A stretch of 64,000 nt of DNA, taken from Chrysoperla carnea (lineage: Eukaryota > Arthropoda > Insecta > Neuroptera > Chrysopidae). Every line of letters begins with the position of its first letter. The stretch's first letter is position 1. The notes below the pieces were generated by a model that saw only the letters and a program-made list of their open reading frames with translations, did no database searches and had not been told where the DNA came from. Where the stretch lies: contig NC_058340.1 of NCBI RefSeq assembly GCF_905475395.1, positions 67,372,181 through 67,436,180 on the forward strand. Reading direction: 5' to 3'. Below are positions 22,024-37,000 of this stretch, piece after piece. A program made the position numbers and the translations under genes.

Positions 22024-25000
22024 GTAAGAACATATATTAAGTGTTGCTAAGTATGAAATTTTTCACATTTGAGCGGATCATCCAATAAGTAAAGAGTGAC
22101 ATAGAAAACAGATTTTCAATTCATAAAACCTCTTGTTATTTTCAATTGAGCGATACTTTCAAGGTATCTCCATCTTATTCTGTTCGTACACCAAATCTGA
22201 TCTTCAACAATTGAACATTGCAGCAAAAATATTCGAACAGTTCCCGGGTGATTTTGTTTGCAACTCGATCCAAATATATTTGCAAATATTTTTGCTTTAA
22301 CCATCTTAAAATAATTCGTTGTGGACGAAACATTCTATGGAAAGTATAGATTTATAAATTAGCACATTTACGGAATCTTAGAATATAAAATTTCTGATCT
22401 GTATTGTCCATGTTAAATACTTTTTTTCTAGAGAATGGTACCAGTTGTTAAACAAATTGAAATGTTTGTTGGTCAATTTGGACCAATCAAAGCAGATACA
22501 ACTAGCAAAGTAAAACGTTACGTATACGTATTACGTAAAACTACTGAACCGATACCAGTAATGGACACGGATTTTGAGAGTGCAGAAGAAATGAACGATT
22601 ATTGTATAGCTGGGACTTGCTCAAAACGTGTACTGAACTCAATGTTACAAACAGTTGATAAAGCCATGATTCCAATGGTTGAAAATCAATTTCGTGAACC
22701 TGTAATGATACAAGCAGCAGAAATTGATCTGGACGCAATCTTTGATTTTAATAAATCGTCAGTTAGCTTAGCAACAAGTCAATTAGCATTTTCTCGACCT
22801 TCAGATTTTCGACGCTTATCATTGATCATCCAAAAGGAAGAATTACAACAAGATCAAGGAAAAGTTGGTATACTGAAAAAGAAAATGTCTGAAGAAATTG
22901 ATAAAAAATCTAAATTAGTTGTCAGTATTGAAAGTATAGTAGGATCGACGCCTCTAGCACCCGAAACAATAAAGAATCTTCCAACTAAGAATAATTTAAT
23001 AAAAGATGTTAATAATTTACAAACATCAGTTCAATGGTAAGGACGATTAGAAGTAGGTTAAACCACAAGTTTCTCAAAAATTGATCATAAAGACTTTGTA
23101 AAATTTTTAGGACGTTAGAACATATTGAAGGTGATATAAAATTACCACTCCCTTCAAATATTGAAACATTATTAGACGATTCCAAATCTAATCAAGAATA
23201 TGCACAAATTCCAAAATTAATAACAATATTGGAAGGTGTAGTTACGTCATGGGAACAGCATATGGAAAAAGTTATAATTTCTTACAGCGAAAAGGTAAAA
23301 TTGATCTAAAAAACTTTGTTTCTTAATTAGAACCAATATTAATTTTATAGGAACCAGAACGTAACGGACCAATAGCAGAATTCGATTTATGGCATGAAAA
23401 AGAGGCAACATTCAGTATTATCATCGAACAAATTAAATCACATTTAATTGTTCAAATTTTAGATATTTTAACGATAGCAAACTCACCAAAAATTCAAAGT
23501 TTTGAAATTGCTAATAAAGAGTTTTATACGTATTATGAAGATGCACGTGATAATTTCAAAATTCTTATGTCTTTATTGCGCCATTTTAAGGTATGTTTTA
23601 CCATTAAAAAACCTGCCATTTTTTAGTCTAAAAAAAGGAGGGCTAATAAGTTTGAAAAAATTGGCCGATATGATAATAACGTTCCATTCCATTTTTCACC
23701 ATCTTTTTATATACTTTTTTATTTTCATTTAGACAGTTGAAAGAAGTAAGGATTTCAAAAAATTAAATGGAGTCATACCAAATATAATGTATGGTTTGGA
23801 AATGATTTGGATTCTATCCAATTATTACTCCACCGATGAACATATGCTGCCACTAATGGAACGAATTTGTTGGTGTTTAAAAAATACAACGAAACAGAAT
23901 ATTGAAATGTCCACGTTATTTAAGTAAGGATATATTTTTCCCAAATTTCCGAAAATGTCCTAAACTAGACCCAAGATTTGCCCACTTCAGATATCCTCTG
24001 CTTCTGTAATATTCAGTCTGCCTGGCCAAAAAGTCAATCCAGGGCAACGATTTAATTACTGCTAGAGAAAGACATGTTGTTTTGTTTGAAAGACATCCCT
24101 GTTGCATCCCTCTCAGTCTTCAGAAGATCTAGAATGCTTGTAGCTGGGTAAAGTCTTGGCTAGACTCATTTTACGATGTCTAAGCTAAAAGGATAAAATT
24201 AGAAGTATCAAAATCTTAATAAGGAAATATCAACAATTTTATCAAATACTTCTACTTATTTTCAGTCTAACATTAGATGAAATATGCGAACAAACTAAAA
24301 ATGCTATGGAAATGTTTCAAACATGGAAATCCTCGTATTTCGAAGTACGTGAAAAAATAGAAAATACAAAAGGTCAACGTTGGGAATTTGATAGACGACG
24401 ATTATTTGGTGAATCTGATTACTTTGCAAGAGTCTTAGGTGATCTAAATTATGCAGCAAAGGTAAATTAAAATACATAGAAAAAATTTCCTATAATTTTT
24501 AATAAAATAACTATTTTTTGTTTCAAGTCTTTAAGTGATTTCGAAGTAATATTCGGACCAGAATTAAAATCAATTGTAATTGATCCAAATCAAATTGATA
24601 ACGTGCTGTTACGCGTAAAAGGATTAATGTTACCAATAAAAACGGTAGATTTTGATGTATATAATCCAAAATTTTCCGAAAATTGGCAAGCGGTTATGGA
24701 TTGGTTTAATAAAGAATTAGTAATATTAGAAGCTGAAGCGAAATACTTCATTGATGAAAGCTTTAAAACATTACGATCATCTGAAGAAGCTTTAACAATA
24801 TTATTGAAATTTAAAAATATTAAAACACGCGACTCAATTAAATCACAATTATTGTCAAAATTTGATTTTATTCTACAACAATTTTTAAAAGAAATTTATA
24901 AAGTGCAAGATATTTATCAAGTAAATTTTTTTATTTAATATTTCTAAACACGGATGTAAGAAGACATCGATTTCCGGCAGTGTAATGAATTTTAACAAAG

Positions 25001-28000
25001 TGTATGAAAAGTTGAAAGTCTACCGAAAAAGGCAAGAAGTGTATTTGTTCTATCTAGATTTGGGTCAACCTAAAAACTTAATGCAAATACCTACATTTAT
25101 CCAAACATTGAATATTCCCGCTATGACAAGGACATGAGAAATATCCGCAACTGAGTCGTCTTAAAATAAACTCTCACTCCGTAAACGTTGCCAGCTTCCG
25201 TCACTTCTGCCTCGATCGATACCTTCTTGCATGCCTTTCTTAAATAATCTAAGGATTCACTATATCTTTAAATACAGAAATTTCACCGATTTATTACTTG
25301 CAGAGATATCGCCGAAATCCACCATTATTACGTTATCACCCACCATATGCGGGAGCTATATATTGGGCACGATCCCTTTTAAATATTATCAAACGACCAA
25401 TGGTACTATTCAAACGAGTGAATGAATTGAAAGGTAGTGTAAAGGATGTTGTTTCACAATACACGGACATGGCAAAAATATTACAAGAATTTGAATTGCA
25501 AAATTATAATGCTTGGATTCAAAAGGCCAAACCAATTGTTTTACAATCGTTTCAACAGCATTGCCTTAAAGTTGAATATGATCCAGAAGCTAAAAGTTAG
25601 TCAATTTTTTAGTATTTTTCTTACTTCAGCAAAAATTTCTTAATATCTCTTTTTTCAATTATGAACAAGCTTTTGCGCATGATAAGAGAATTAAGGTTTC
25701 CGATAGTTGCTTTTAATACTTCATAATGTAGTTTTTTTTCTCAGTCAGGGATCTCGAATATCTTAATGAATAATTTTGGTCACCCGGTTCATACAAAAAT
25801 TGTATAACCGTAAAAATTAGAAATGATTGTAGTCTTAGCAATGAGATATTTTAAATTTTGATTAAAATATTTAAAAGTAGCAGTAGTTTTCAAATCGATA
25901 CAACCTGACACCCAAAATTTAATCATTTCAGTACAACCAAAAAAGAAATCAGATGAAGCAACAAAGATTAATGCAGAATCCGTCTCGTTTCTTAAACCGC
26001 CGCAAAGGACATCAATTCAAAAGTCATCCTTACAATCTACCACATCATCCATCGGAGGTAAATATGATTGGAAGAATATACTTGGCGCAATTAAAATACA
26101 AATGTTTAAGTTTCTTTTTAGTTTAAATTTCTCTTTCCAACATTTCAAAAAGTATTATCTCTAAAATAATTTATTTTTATTCAGTTACACTGAAAAAACA
26201 AAGATCTAAATTAACTCAGTCAACTACGAAGTCACTGATACAAATGAAAAGTGATGAGAAGCAAACGGATCGCAGGCTATCAAAATTAAAAATAGCAGGT
26301 CCAGTAGCGACACCATTAACTTGGCGAGAAATGATGGGTGGACAAATCTGTTCTGAACGTGCTTTAAAATTTACATTGAATTTTAATCATGAAATATTTT
26401 ATGTAATTGCTGAAGCAAAATTAATGGAGGAGTTAGGCTATGAAATACCACAAGAAATTCGTGATGCATCTGAAAGAAATTATAAATTGCATCAGGATCT
26501 GTACGCCGTCGAACAAATGCTTGATGGTTATACATCGATTATTCAACAATTATCAGTTCCTGAGGTTAGTAAAATTTTTCGATTCAGTGAAATTCTAGTA
26601 GATAGCCAAGTATTTTTTTAATTAGGAAGGTAGCAAATATTTGCTAACCGCGAGTTACAACCCAAAATCATTGTTTTTTTTTCAGATTCTTTTAATGAAA
26701 GGTCATTTATTAGAAGCAGAAAAATACATCCAACCAGGTATTAGTCGTATCACATGGAATAATCTATCAATAAATGATTACACTTCCAATGCTAATATGA
26801 TATTAAAAAATATCCATTCAATAATTCATCAAAATTTCCATGTCAGTTGTGATATATGGAAAAGAATTATTAAAATTGTTGAGACTGACATGTTTCGTGT
26901 AATGATACCATATGATTCGGATGAACGGCATCCTTGCAAGGTAAGAATTATTAGAGATTGGTGTTTTGCACGACATATTCTGCACCCTGGTCATCAAAAA
27001 GATAACACTTTTTGTGGCTTTAGTTGAAATTTTGGCATAATAACGTAATTCTATAGAAATAGGTAGTATCTTAAAATGTTCTCGATTTTATCCATCCCTT
27101 TTACCCATACCCATCGCAAACAACAGAAAAATGTATGAAATAACACCCATAACGCATTAACGAATGGTTAAACAGGATAAAACCGCCTGCCAATAAATTT
27201 TTAGTGTATTGAACAGTCTTGCCTTTTATTCAAATAAATGGCAGGCTGTAAAAAGTTGTTCGATTTTTTTTACAAACAAATGCTAACCATCTGACAGTCT
27301 GTTAGAAATGATTGTCATTTCGAAGCTTCGTAACAATGAATTTAATGGATATAAATAATTCTTTAATCAGACAAGAGGTTTTAATGAGTTAGAAAGCCGA
27401 AATTTGATGTCTAAGAACTTTTCAGAGTTGAAAGTTTAACTTTAATGTCTTCCATAAAAAATTTATCTTAATTCTTCTTAATATTAACAATTGTGATGGC
27501 TCAAGAAAGCTCTGGGAACTCGTTTTTCCTTCGTAAATAAAGTTGCTTTACTTATGTGCTCTTGTTTCTGGTTCTTAATAAAAACTTTTTCAGAAAGTCT
27601 TTAAAATGTAATTTGTTTAACTTTCTTATATTTCATATCCCGATCCAAAATGTTTCTAATCCTAGTGATGCAGAGATTTTCTTAATGGTTGGAATACTTA
27701 TAACAACAATATGATGAAAACTTATTGAATTTTCCTGTAGGAATATTTCTTTTTACAAGAAATGGATCGTACGGAGAAAATGTGTACAGTTTTAAAATTA
27801 TACGCTGATGTAACGCCATTATTAAAGAAAATGGAAAATGTTGTATTAGGTACAAGTTGTGGAAGATCACCAAAAATGGAACATTACTATGAATATTGGG
27901 AAACACAAATCTATTATGGATTAATTTTAATGACAAGAAATAATTTAAGAAAATTTATCAAAGATTTAAATTCAAAAACACCAATATTTCAAGTGGATGC

Positions 28001-31000
28001 AGTGTTATCAATACCAGAGATTGCTTTAAGGCCATCACCTACAGAAATTTTAACTGTTACGTTACGTAATGTTAAAAATTTTACAAATAGGTAATGATAA
28101 AACGAACTTGTCAAAATTGTAAGTACGGTTATGAGGCTAGTTAATCGAGAAAAAAAATAATGAGGCTAAATTGGGAAGAGCCTCCAGCTACTGAAGATCG
28201 ACTCTTAAGGAAATTCGACGTCCATTAAAGTAATCTCAATCTAACTGTCATCTCAATTCACCTAGGGATGAAAGTTGTGATCACCATGAAGAATTCTTAG
28301 ATTGCGGTCAAAACTGCTTAAGGCAGCTTTATGTTTACGAGTCGAGAGCTGAGGACACTGAAAACTGCCAATCGATCGTTCCAATACAATCGGCAATCAA
28401 TATTACTCCTTGGGCGTCGTGAAATCACATTTCCAAATACAAATCAGCAAGTTTTCGTGCCCTACCTTATACGAGTTTAATTCTAATTTAATAAGAAATA
28501 TTTAACTTTTTAGATTAAAACAAATACCGCGTTGGGTAGACAAAAGTTGTCTTCAGTGTCCGCCCCAAGAAATACAAGATACACATGATTATTTCTTATA
28601 TTCATTTTACGAAGATATCATGCAGATAAACGAGTTTAATGAACTTATTAACAAGATACAAGATGTATCGCACAGAATTATATTGAATACGCATCAGTAT
28701 CTGCAATGGTGAGTATTTAGATCAAGCAATAGAGAGTATCTAGAAATTGAAGACAGACTTCCATGCAACTTGGTGGCAAGATTATTCATTTGAATAGTAG
28801 AGGGTCCGTGATTCGATTCCCGACAGGATATGTAGTTAACTCAAAATTACACTCTTTTTTTTAGTTGGAGAAGATACAAAACATTATGGGTATATGATAA
28901 GAGCATTGTTTGCGAAAAATTTATAGCAAAACATAAGGCACTCTTTCAATTTGATGAAAAATTTATATTTTACGCAAATATTATTGAAGAGTTAGAACAG
29001 CATCCTAAATATGAAGATATCGGTGCAATACGTTTGAATTTAGAACCTTTATTAGAAGGAATTAGTGACGAGGCGATGGAATGGAAACGAATCCTAGGTG
29101 AAAAATTGGCAGCCAAAACAAAAGCCAGAATGGATGACTTTGAAAATAAAATTCGTGTAAGTTTTTCTTCTATACAAAATGGTGGACCATTTTAATATAT
29201 TATGACTGGCATGATGCCCCCCTCCATCAAACTATATAACTTTCAATATGGAGCTATTAATCGTAATAGATTAAAATGGTTCACCCTGTGTATTCAAGGT
29301 ACATACAAAAAATTATTAGAAAATTCATTTTAGGAATATCATTTAGAATTGAATCAGAAAATCAATGGTCTAGTAGTATTCAAAAGTGTGATGCAATGTA
29401 TTTCAAATATTAGTAAGGATGTTGTCAGTTCTGAGGTTGCTTACAAGGATTTCCAAGAAACTTATCAATTATTAAAGTGTCACAACGTTCCGGTAATTTT
29501 AAAAATTCAATTTTTAGTTCGTCTGAATCAGTGGCGTGAAATTGACGTACTTACCTCACTTCTGTGTCAATTTTCTGATAAGTTTTATCGCTAACAAGCA
29601 TGGTGCTGTAGGTCCAAAAACGCCTATGAAAATTTGCCCTCGTTATTATCAGGAAATGACACAAAAGTGAGGTGACTACATGATTCTCACTTTGAAAAGA
29701 AGAAAGATCGTGAAAATTTATTTCCCATTTTATTTATTCATAGTACGACCTCGAAGATGAAAAAAAATCACACGAATTGGAAGAAAAATGGAACGATTTA
29801 TATTTATCATCAAAAATGCGAACAAGAACTTTAGAAGCGACAAAAGATCTGTTTTCTTCAATGACTGTGGTTGAAATCAAAGAATTCTTGAAGTTAATTG
29901 ATACATTTGTCAAGGAATTCACCGAAACAGGTCCACCATCAGTCGGAGACGATTTAGATGCTGGCTTGAAAATGATGGATGTACGTACACCCAAACAAAT
30001 TGAACAAATTTTATCGAATTTTTGTTAATAAAAATCTTAATTTCCAAAGGATTACTCAAGAAAGTTCGCTGAATTTGAGGATAAACGACAGGATTTAATA
30101 AATGCAGAATTACTTTTTGATTTACCAATGGCAGATTACTCCAATTTTAACAAAGTTTACAAGGATTTCCAAGCATTAGAATCGTTATATAAGATATATC
30201 GTAGTGTAAAAATATCGATTGATTCGTGGGGTAAAACATTATGGGTGAACTTAAATCCACAAACTTTGGTGGATGGTATGGAGAATTTTATGAAAGAATA
30301 TCGTAAATTACCAAAGGCTGTACGAACAATACCAACTGGAGTGAATTTGGATATTTATATGAAACAATTCAAAAATATAGTACCGTTAATGGTGTCATTA
30401 CGTCACGAAGCAATGCGTGAACGGCATTGGAATGAGCTTATGGCTAAAACAGGTAATTTTTTATTTTAGAAAATAATCGATAAATGCAGGTAAGTGGCCT
30501 GGTAGTCTAAATTCTTCCTTTTTTCATCTTTGATATCAGAATTTTGAAGCTTATTTAGCGAAAATTATAATTTTTAATGATGTTAAACTTCAGCGAGCAG
30601 GACCGTGCGCACGGGGGAGGGAGTATTTTGAGGGTTAACCCAATAAAGAAATTCATTGCCGGACAGGACGTCAAAAATTCACTCTAAACACTCAATATTT
30701 GAGATGTGTTTCCAAATTTCTATCAAATGCTTCGAGTTCTGGCAGTTTTACCCTCCTTTTCAACATTGCGTCGCCTCAAAACATACCATGGAACGATTAG
30801 CTAAACGGTTCAGCCTCGCTCATTATACATCGCTGTGTAGAGGTCGATGCGAGGTCAGGTTTTGGAAAGGTTTTTTTATAGTGCCTCGAAAAATTAACTT
30901 ATTGGAAAATAGTGACTGAATATCACATTTTGACATCTAATACAATATTTTCTTACTCGAAGAGTTTTTTTAGTGAGATTTAAAACTGTTTGAAATTTTT

Positions 31001-34000
31001 TATCTTGTGGCCATAGCCTACTTAACAAATTGAGCAAAAAATTACTGATCTTTAAAAACTAAAATTTTGAAAAAAATTCTAGGTCAAGTATTTGATATGC
31101 ACCCAGATCGATTTACATTGTCAGATATGTTTGCTATGGAATTGCACAAATCTCAAGAAATTGCTGAAACAATCGTGAACAATGCAATTAAAGAATTGCA
31201 AATTGAAAAAGGTGTAAAGGACATAAAAGAAACTTGGGCAAATGTATTTTTTACGGTTTCAAAACATTACAAAGGTAACGAAGATCGTGGATATATTTTA
31301 TTACCTGTTGATGAAATTTTAACACAACTTGACAATGATTCAATGAGCCTTCAAAGTATGGCAGGCTCACCGTAAGTATGCCAGAAATGTGTTAAAAATT
31401 CCCAAAATCTTAAAATCTTTCTTTTACAAGGTTTATTGGGCCATTTTTGGGAACTGTTCAAAAATGGGATAAAAATTTACAATTAATAGGTGATGTCATT
31501 GAACAATGGTTCATATTACAAAGAAAATGGATTTACTTGGAGGGTATTTTTGTTGGTGGTGATATACGAACACAATTACCAAAAGAAGCGAAAAAATTTG
31601 ATGATATTGATTTTAGTTTTCGAAGGGTAAGTTGAAAAACTCATATTTTCGTACCCAAACAACCTTTTTTCTTTTTTAATAGATAATGGTCGATACGGCA
31701 AAACGCTTGAATGTATTGGATTGTTGTTTAGTAGAAGGTCGTTTGGATGAATTAATCGGATTGTCATATGGCTTAGAAAAGTGTCAGAAATCGTTGAATG
31801 AATATTTAGATTCGAAACGGGAAATATTTCCACGTTTTTATTTCATTTCAACTGATGAATTACTGTCGATTTTAGGTAGTACAGGACCGGGATGTGTACA
31901 AGATAACATGATAAAAGTAAGTTTCTCCAGTCCGTCACAAAACGGGCAACAAAAACTATTACCCAAAACTTTGTAAATGTTAATATTTAATTTTCACTTT
32001 TCTTCTTAGATGTTTGATAATATTAAATCGCTACGATTAACCAAAGACAATTTAGAACATTTAATAGCAACCGCAATGATATCCGGAGAGGGAGAAGTAA
32101 TGGAATTTCGAAATCCCGTAATAACTGAAGGTATAATCTACAATTAATATTCTAAAATACAAGTTCCTAAAACCAATTATTTACAGGACGTGTTGAAAAT
32201 TGGATGAATTGCGTATTACAAGAAATGCGTCGTTCAAATCGTTTCATAACGAAAAAAGGAATCCATAATTTTGGTAGTGTACGTCGTCCACGAACAGATT
32301 GGATATTTGATTTTCAAGGAATGATATGTTTGGCATCGAATGCTGTTTGGTGGACAGCTGAAGTTGAAAATGTATTTGAAAAAATTAAAGCGGGCAATAA
32401 ACGTGCAATGAAAGAATATTTGCAGCAATTAAATAATCAATTAGATGAGCTTGTGATCAAAGTACGTGCTGAATTATCGCCGAATGATCGTTTAAAATTC
32501 CGTACAATTGTTACAATTGATGTACATGCTCGGGATATTATTGAAGACTTTGTGCGTGATTCGGTAATGGATGCCACTGAATTTGGATGGGAAAGTCAAT
32601 TACGATTTTATTGGGTACATGATTTAGATAATTTACGTGTCGTTCAATGTACAGGTAAGTGCATTATATTTCTAAATTCTTCCAAGAACTATTCTAAAAA
32701 AGTTAAAAAATTTAAATCTGGGAAAAAAACTCTGGGTATTTCTCGGTAATTTTTCAAATTAATACTTAATTTTTCTAGGAAATTTCGAATATGGATATGA
32801 GTACATGGGTTTAAATGGACGTCTAGTGGTAACAGGATTAACAGATCGAATTTACTTAACAATCACACAAGCATTAACAATGCAACTGGGTGGAGCTCCA
32901 GCTGGACCCGCAGGTACTGGCAAAACGGAAACGACCAAAGATTTAGCAAAAGCAATGGGTTTATTATGTATAGTTACAAACTGTGGTGAAGGTATGGATT
33001 TCACGGCCATTGGACAGAATTTGTCTGGTTTATGTCAATGTGGAGCTTGGGGCTGTTATGATGAGTTTAATCGTATCGAAATTTCGGTGCTATCTGTTAT
33101 TTCAACGCAGTTGCAAACTATACGAACAGCTTTAATAAATAAGGCAACTCGATTCAATGTATGTGTCAACCAGGATCTCAAACTCTGAGAATTTTATTAA
33201 TTTTAATCTTGATTTCAGTTTGAGGGTAAAGAAATTGCTTTGGATACAAAAGTTGGAATATTTATAACAATGAATCCTGGCTACGCTGGTCGTACCGAAC
33301 TTCCCGAATCAGTGAAAGCATTATTTCGGCCGGTCGTGTGTATTGTACCAGATTTGAACATGATTTGTTTAATTTCATTATTTTCTGATGGATTCTTGGA
33401 AGCAAAAGTAAGAAATATTTGACCAAATTCAGATTTTGGTCAAATCCCCCCCAGATATCATTTTTTGTTGTTGCGGTTTTAAGTTTAGATTTTTTTCATT
33501 ATTTTGTAGGTTTTGGCGAAAAAAATGACAGTCTTGTATAAAGTAGCGAAAGAACAATTATCAAAACAATTCCATTACGATTGGGGTTTAAGAGCGCTAA
33601 CGTCCGTATTACGTATGGCGGGCAAAATGAAACGTGAATCACCGGAATTGTCCGAAATGGTTGTATTAATGAGAGCTTTAAGAGATATGAACTATCCAAA
33701 ATTTGTATACGATGACGTACCATTATTTTTGGGTTTAATTAAAGATTTATTTCCTGGTATTGACTGTCCAAGACAAATCTATCCAGATTTTAATAAAGCT
33801 GTTGAAAATGATTTAAAGAAAAATGGATACATTTTATTACCGCAACAGGTAATACAATTTATCAGCCTTAAATGAAAGATATTAATTTTGAACACAACAT
33901 GATCCCATCTTTCCTGAAATATTATCCAGATTTATAAAATTTTTCCTATATTTAAATCAATCGTCAATTATTTTCCAATTTAGGTTGACAAAGTTGTACA

Positions 34001-37000
34001 ATTATACGAAACCATGATGACACGTCATTGTACAATGATTGTCGGACCAACCGGGGGTGGAAAAACAGTTGTAATCCAAACACTTTGTAATGCCCAAACT
34101 GCGTTAAATTTGCCAACAACATTAAGAATATTAAATCCAAAAGTAAGTTACCAAATTTCCAGTCAGAAATATATTTAACACGATTATTGGGTTTATCTTT
34201 CAGGCTTGTTCTGTAATAGAACTATATGGAGTTTTAGATCCAAAAACTCGAGATTGGACAGATGGTCTTCTATCAAATATATTTCGAGATGTTAACAAGC
34301 CTAATGAGAATGAGGAACGTATATATATTTTATTCGATGGTGATGTTGATGCGTTATGGATTGAGAATATGAATTCAGTTATGGATGATAATAAACTATT
34401 AACTTTGGCCAATGGAGAACGGGTTCGATTACAGCCATGGTCTGCTTTATTATTCGAAGTATGATTTTTTTTTTCGAAGTTTGATTCGAAGTATGGTTTT
34501 ATAAATTTTTTGATGCAGGTTGGTGATTTAAGTTATGCATCTCCCGCAACAGTATCCCGTGCCGGTATGGTGTATGTTGATCCAAAAAATTTAAATTATC
34601 GACCATATTGGCAACGTTGGCTAAACACACGTCCATATAAGCCAGAAAGAAAATTTTTTGATGGATTATATGAAAAATATGTTCCAATATCGTTAGATTA
34701 TATCACTTTAGGTATATTAGGTGTTCAAATGGTAGCACCATTAAAAACAATTATTCCACAAACCGGTTTAAATATGGTAATTCAACTTTGCAACATGATA
34801 AATGGCACTTTTCCACCGAAGGATACTTATCCAGAAAAAGAGGATGAATCGTTGGTAGACAAAGAGGCATGCGAAGCAGTATTTTTACAAGCAGTAATTT
34901 GTTCGCTAGGTGCTTCAATTTTGGAAGAATCAAAAGTTACATTTGATGCGTTTGCAAAAAAACAAAGTGGAATGATGGTTGCGCCGCAAGATACACCCGA
35001 TTCAAAAGCACCAATGAGTAAGTTTCTTGAAAAAACACAGAGTAAAATATGCGCTAATTTCGCTATATATTATTATTTTAGAAAATATTCCAGAAGGTTT
35101 TCCAACAATGTATGACTACTATTTAGATCTAGAACAAAGAGTATGGGTTGCATGGGAATGGCTTGTGCCAGAATATATTCATGATAAAACAGTAAATTTT
35201 GCCAATGTTCTTGTACCAACTGTAGATACATGTCGAACCACATGGCTCTTAAATTTAATGAATAGTATTCATCGACCCGTTGTGTTAGTGGGAGAAACTG
35301 GCACTTCAAAATCGGCGACAATCGATAGTTTTATCAAAAATTTGTTACAAGAAGGAAAAACGGTAAGTTAAAAACATTATCATTTTAAATATTCAAGAAC
35401 GATTATCCTTTCAACCAAATTTTGCACTCGATTTGAATCATATCTTGTATAAATCACTTAATCCGGATTAACAATTATAACAAGAGTATACAAAGGAGCA
35501 AAAACTTTGGTTGTCACTAATTTATTTCTCATCTTAATACTTAATTATTTCAGTTGGTTTTGAATATTAACATGTCATCAAGAACTTCATCATTGGACGT
35601 ACAAAGAAGTATTGAAGCGAGTGTTGAAAAACGTACAAAAGATGTTTATGGCCCACCAGTTGGAAAAACATTATTAGTATTTATAGACGATATGAACATG
35701 CCTCAAGTTGATGAATATGGTACCCAACAGCCAATTGCCTTATTAAAATTATTATTTGAACGTGGAGGTTTATATAATCGAGGCGGTGAATTGAATTGGA
35801 AAACGTTAAAAGATATAAGTAATGCACTTTTTTCTGTATTAAATAATATATCCGAACTCCCTTACTTGGACCTTAGGGGCAATTATGATACCTAAAGAAG
35901 TGATCGCCCCCACGAAAAGTCTGTAGTCTTCTATGTCGAATGACACACTCGATATTATTTAGCAAAATACCATTATCTTGTTTACAGACATCAGATAATT
36001 AATTCCATTCAATTTTATTTCAGGCTATTTTGCAGCTATGGGAAAAGCTGGAGGTGGTCGAAATGAAGTTGATCCTCGATTTATGTCAATGTTTTCGGTG
36101 TTCAACATAGTATTCCCTGCAGATGTAACAGTAAAACGGATTTACCTATCACTGTTAAGAGGGCATACAGATAATTTTAGTGATGATGTTAAAGCAACGC
36201 TGGATTCGCTTATGCTAATAACTTTGAATTTATATAAAGTACGTGATTTTTCGATTTTTCCAACTAGACTCTTTCTGCATTCATTCCTTTTAATTTTGTT
36301 CTTAAATATTTTAGATAATTATTGTCGAATTGCCACCAACTCCAAGCAAATTTCATTACATATTCAACCTCCGTGATTTATCAAGAATCGTGGGTGGAAT
36401 ATGTTTATCAACTCCGCCATATTTCCAATCAAGTAAACAGTTTATTCGATTATGGAGAAATGAGTTTACTCGAGTTATTTCTGATCGATTAATTAACAAA
36501 CATGTAGGTGTATTTTTTTGACAATATGCTCTTCCCCTACTCTTAATTTTTTTGGTTTGCTTTAGGATCAAGATTTAGTAAATAAACATGTACTCGAACA
36601 ATTAAAAAAAAATTTTGAAGCAGATGTCGCATATGTGATGCGAGATCCGTTATTATTTGGCGATTATCGAAATGCAACATCAGATGATCCACGATTTTAT
36701 GAAGACTTACTTGATTATGATGCAATCTTGTTTTTATTCAAAGAAATTCTGGATGAATATAACGATAGACGTACACGGATGGATTTAGTACTGTTCGAAG
36801 ATGCCTTAGAACATTTGACGCGGATTCATCGAGTACTTCGACAATATAAAGGGCATATGTTGATTGTTGGCGTTGGGGGAAGTGGAAAACAATCCTTAAC
36901 TCGTTTAGCATCATATCCTGCAGGTATAAACAAAATTAGAAATATTTTTAATGTATTAATTCGACATCAAAAAGGTTTCCTTTTACAGAATGTGAAATGT

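Larger units (their letters stand above)
22432..29980 (+). other. DNAH10: DNAH10 tail (DHC_N1), exons 8-22
   Basis: Exons are 22432-23036, 23111-23294, 23351-23590, 23733-23923, 24266-24461, 24528-24920, 25304-25595, 25932-26057, 26185-26564, 26686-26940, 27741-28090, 28514-28708, 28865-29156, 29334-29492 and 29744-29980. The tail dimerises or binds intermediate and light chains and docks the motor on the doublet. Strong family matches are [34 protein letters not shown] and [17 protein letters not shown]. Exons 15 and 16 add a Lys/Ser/Thr-rich stretch of about 80 residues not present at this place in the human protein. Introns 11, 13, 17 and 18 are longer and hold transposon-like debris. Confidence 0.85.

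Noticed and set aside
28770-28831. Functional tRNA gene
   Set aside because: A- and B-box-like sequences are present but the T stem and acceptor stem do not pair.
30656-30919. 87-codon frame in DNAH10 intron 23
   Set aside because: Including it would break the phase between exons 23 and 24, which join exactly without it and match the human protein.
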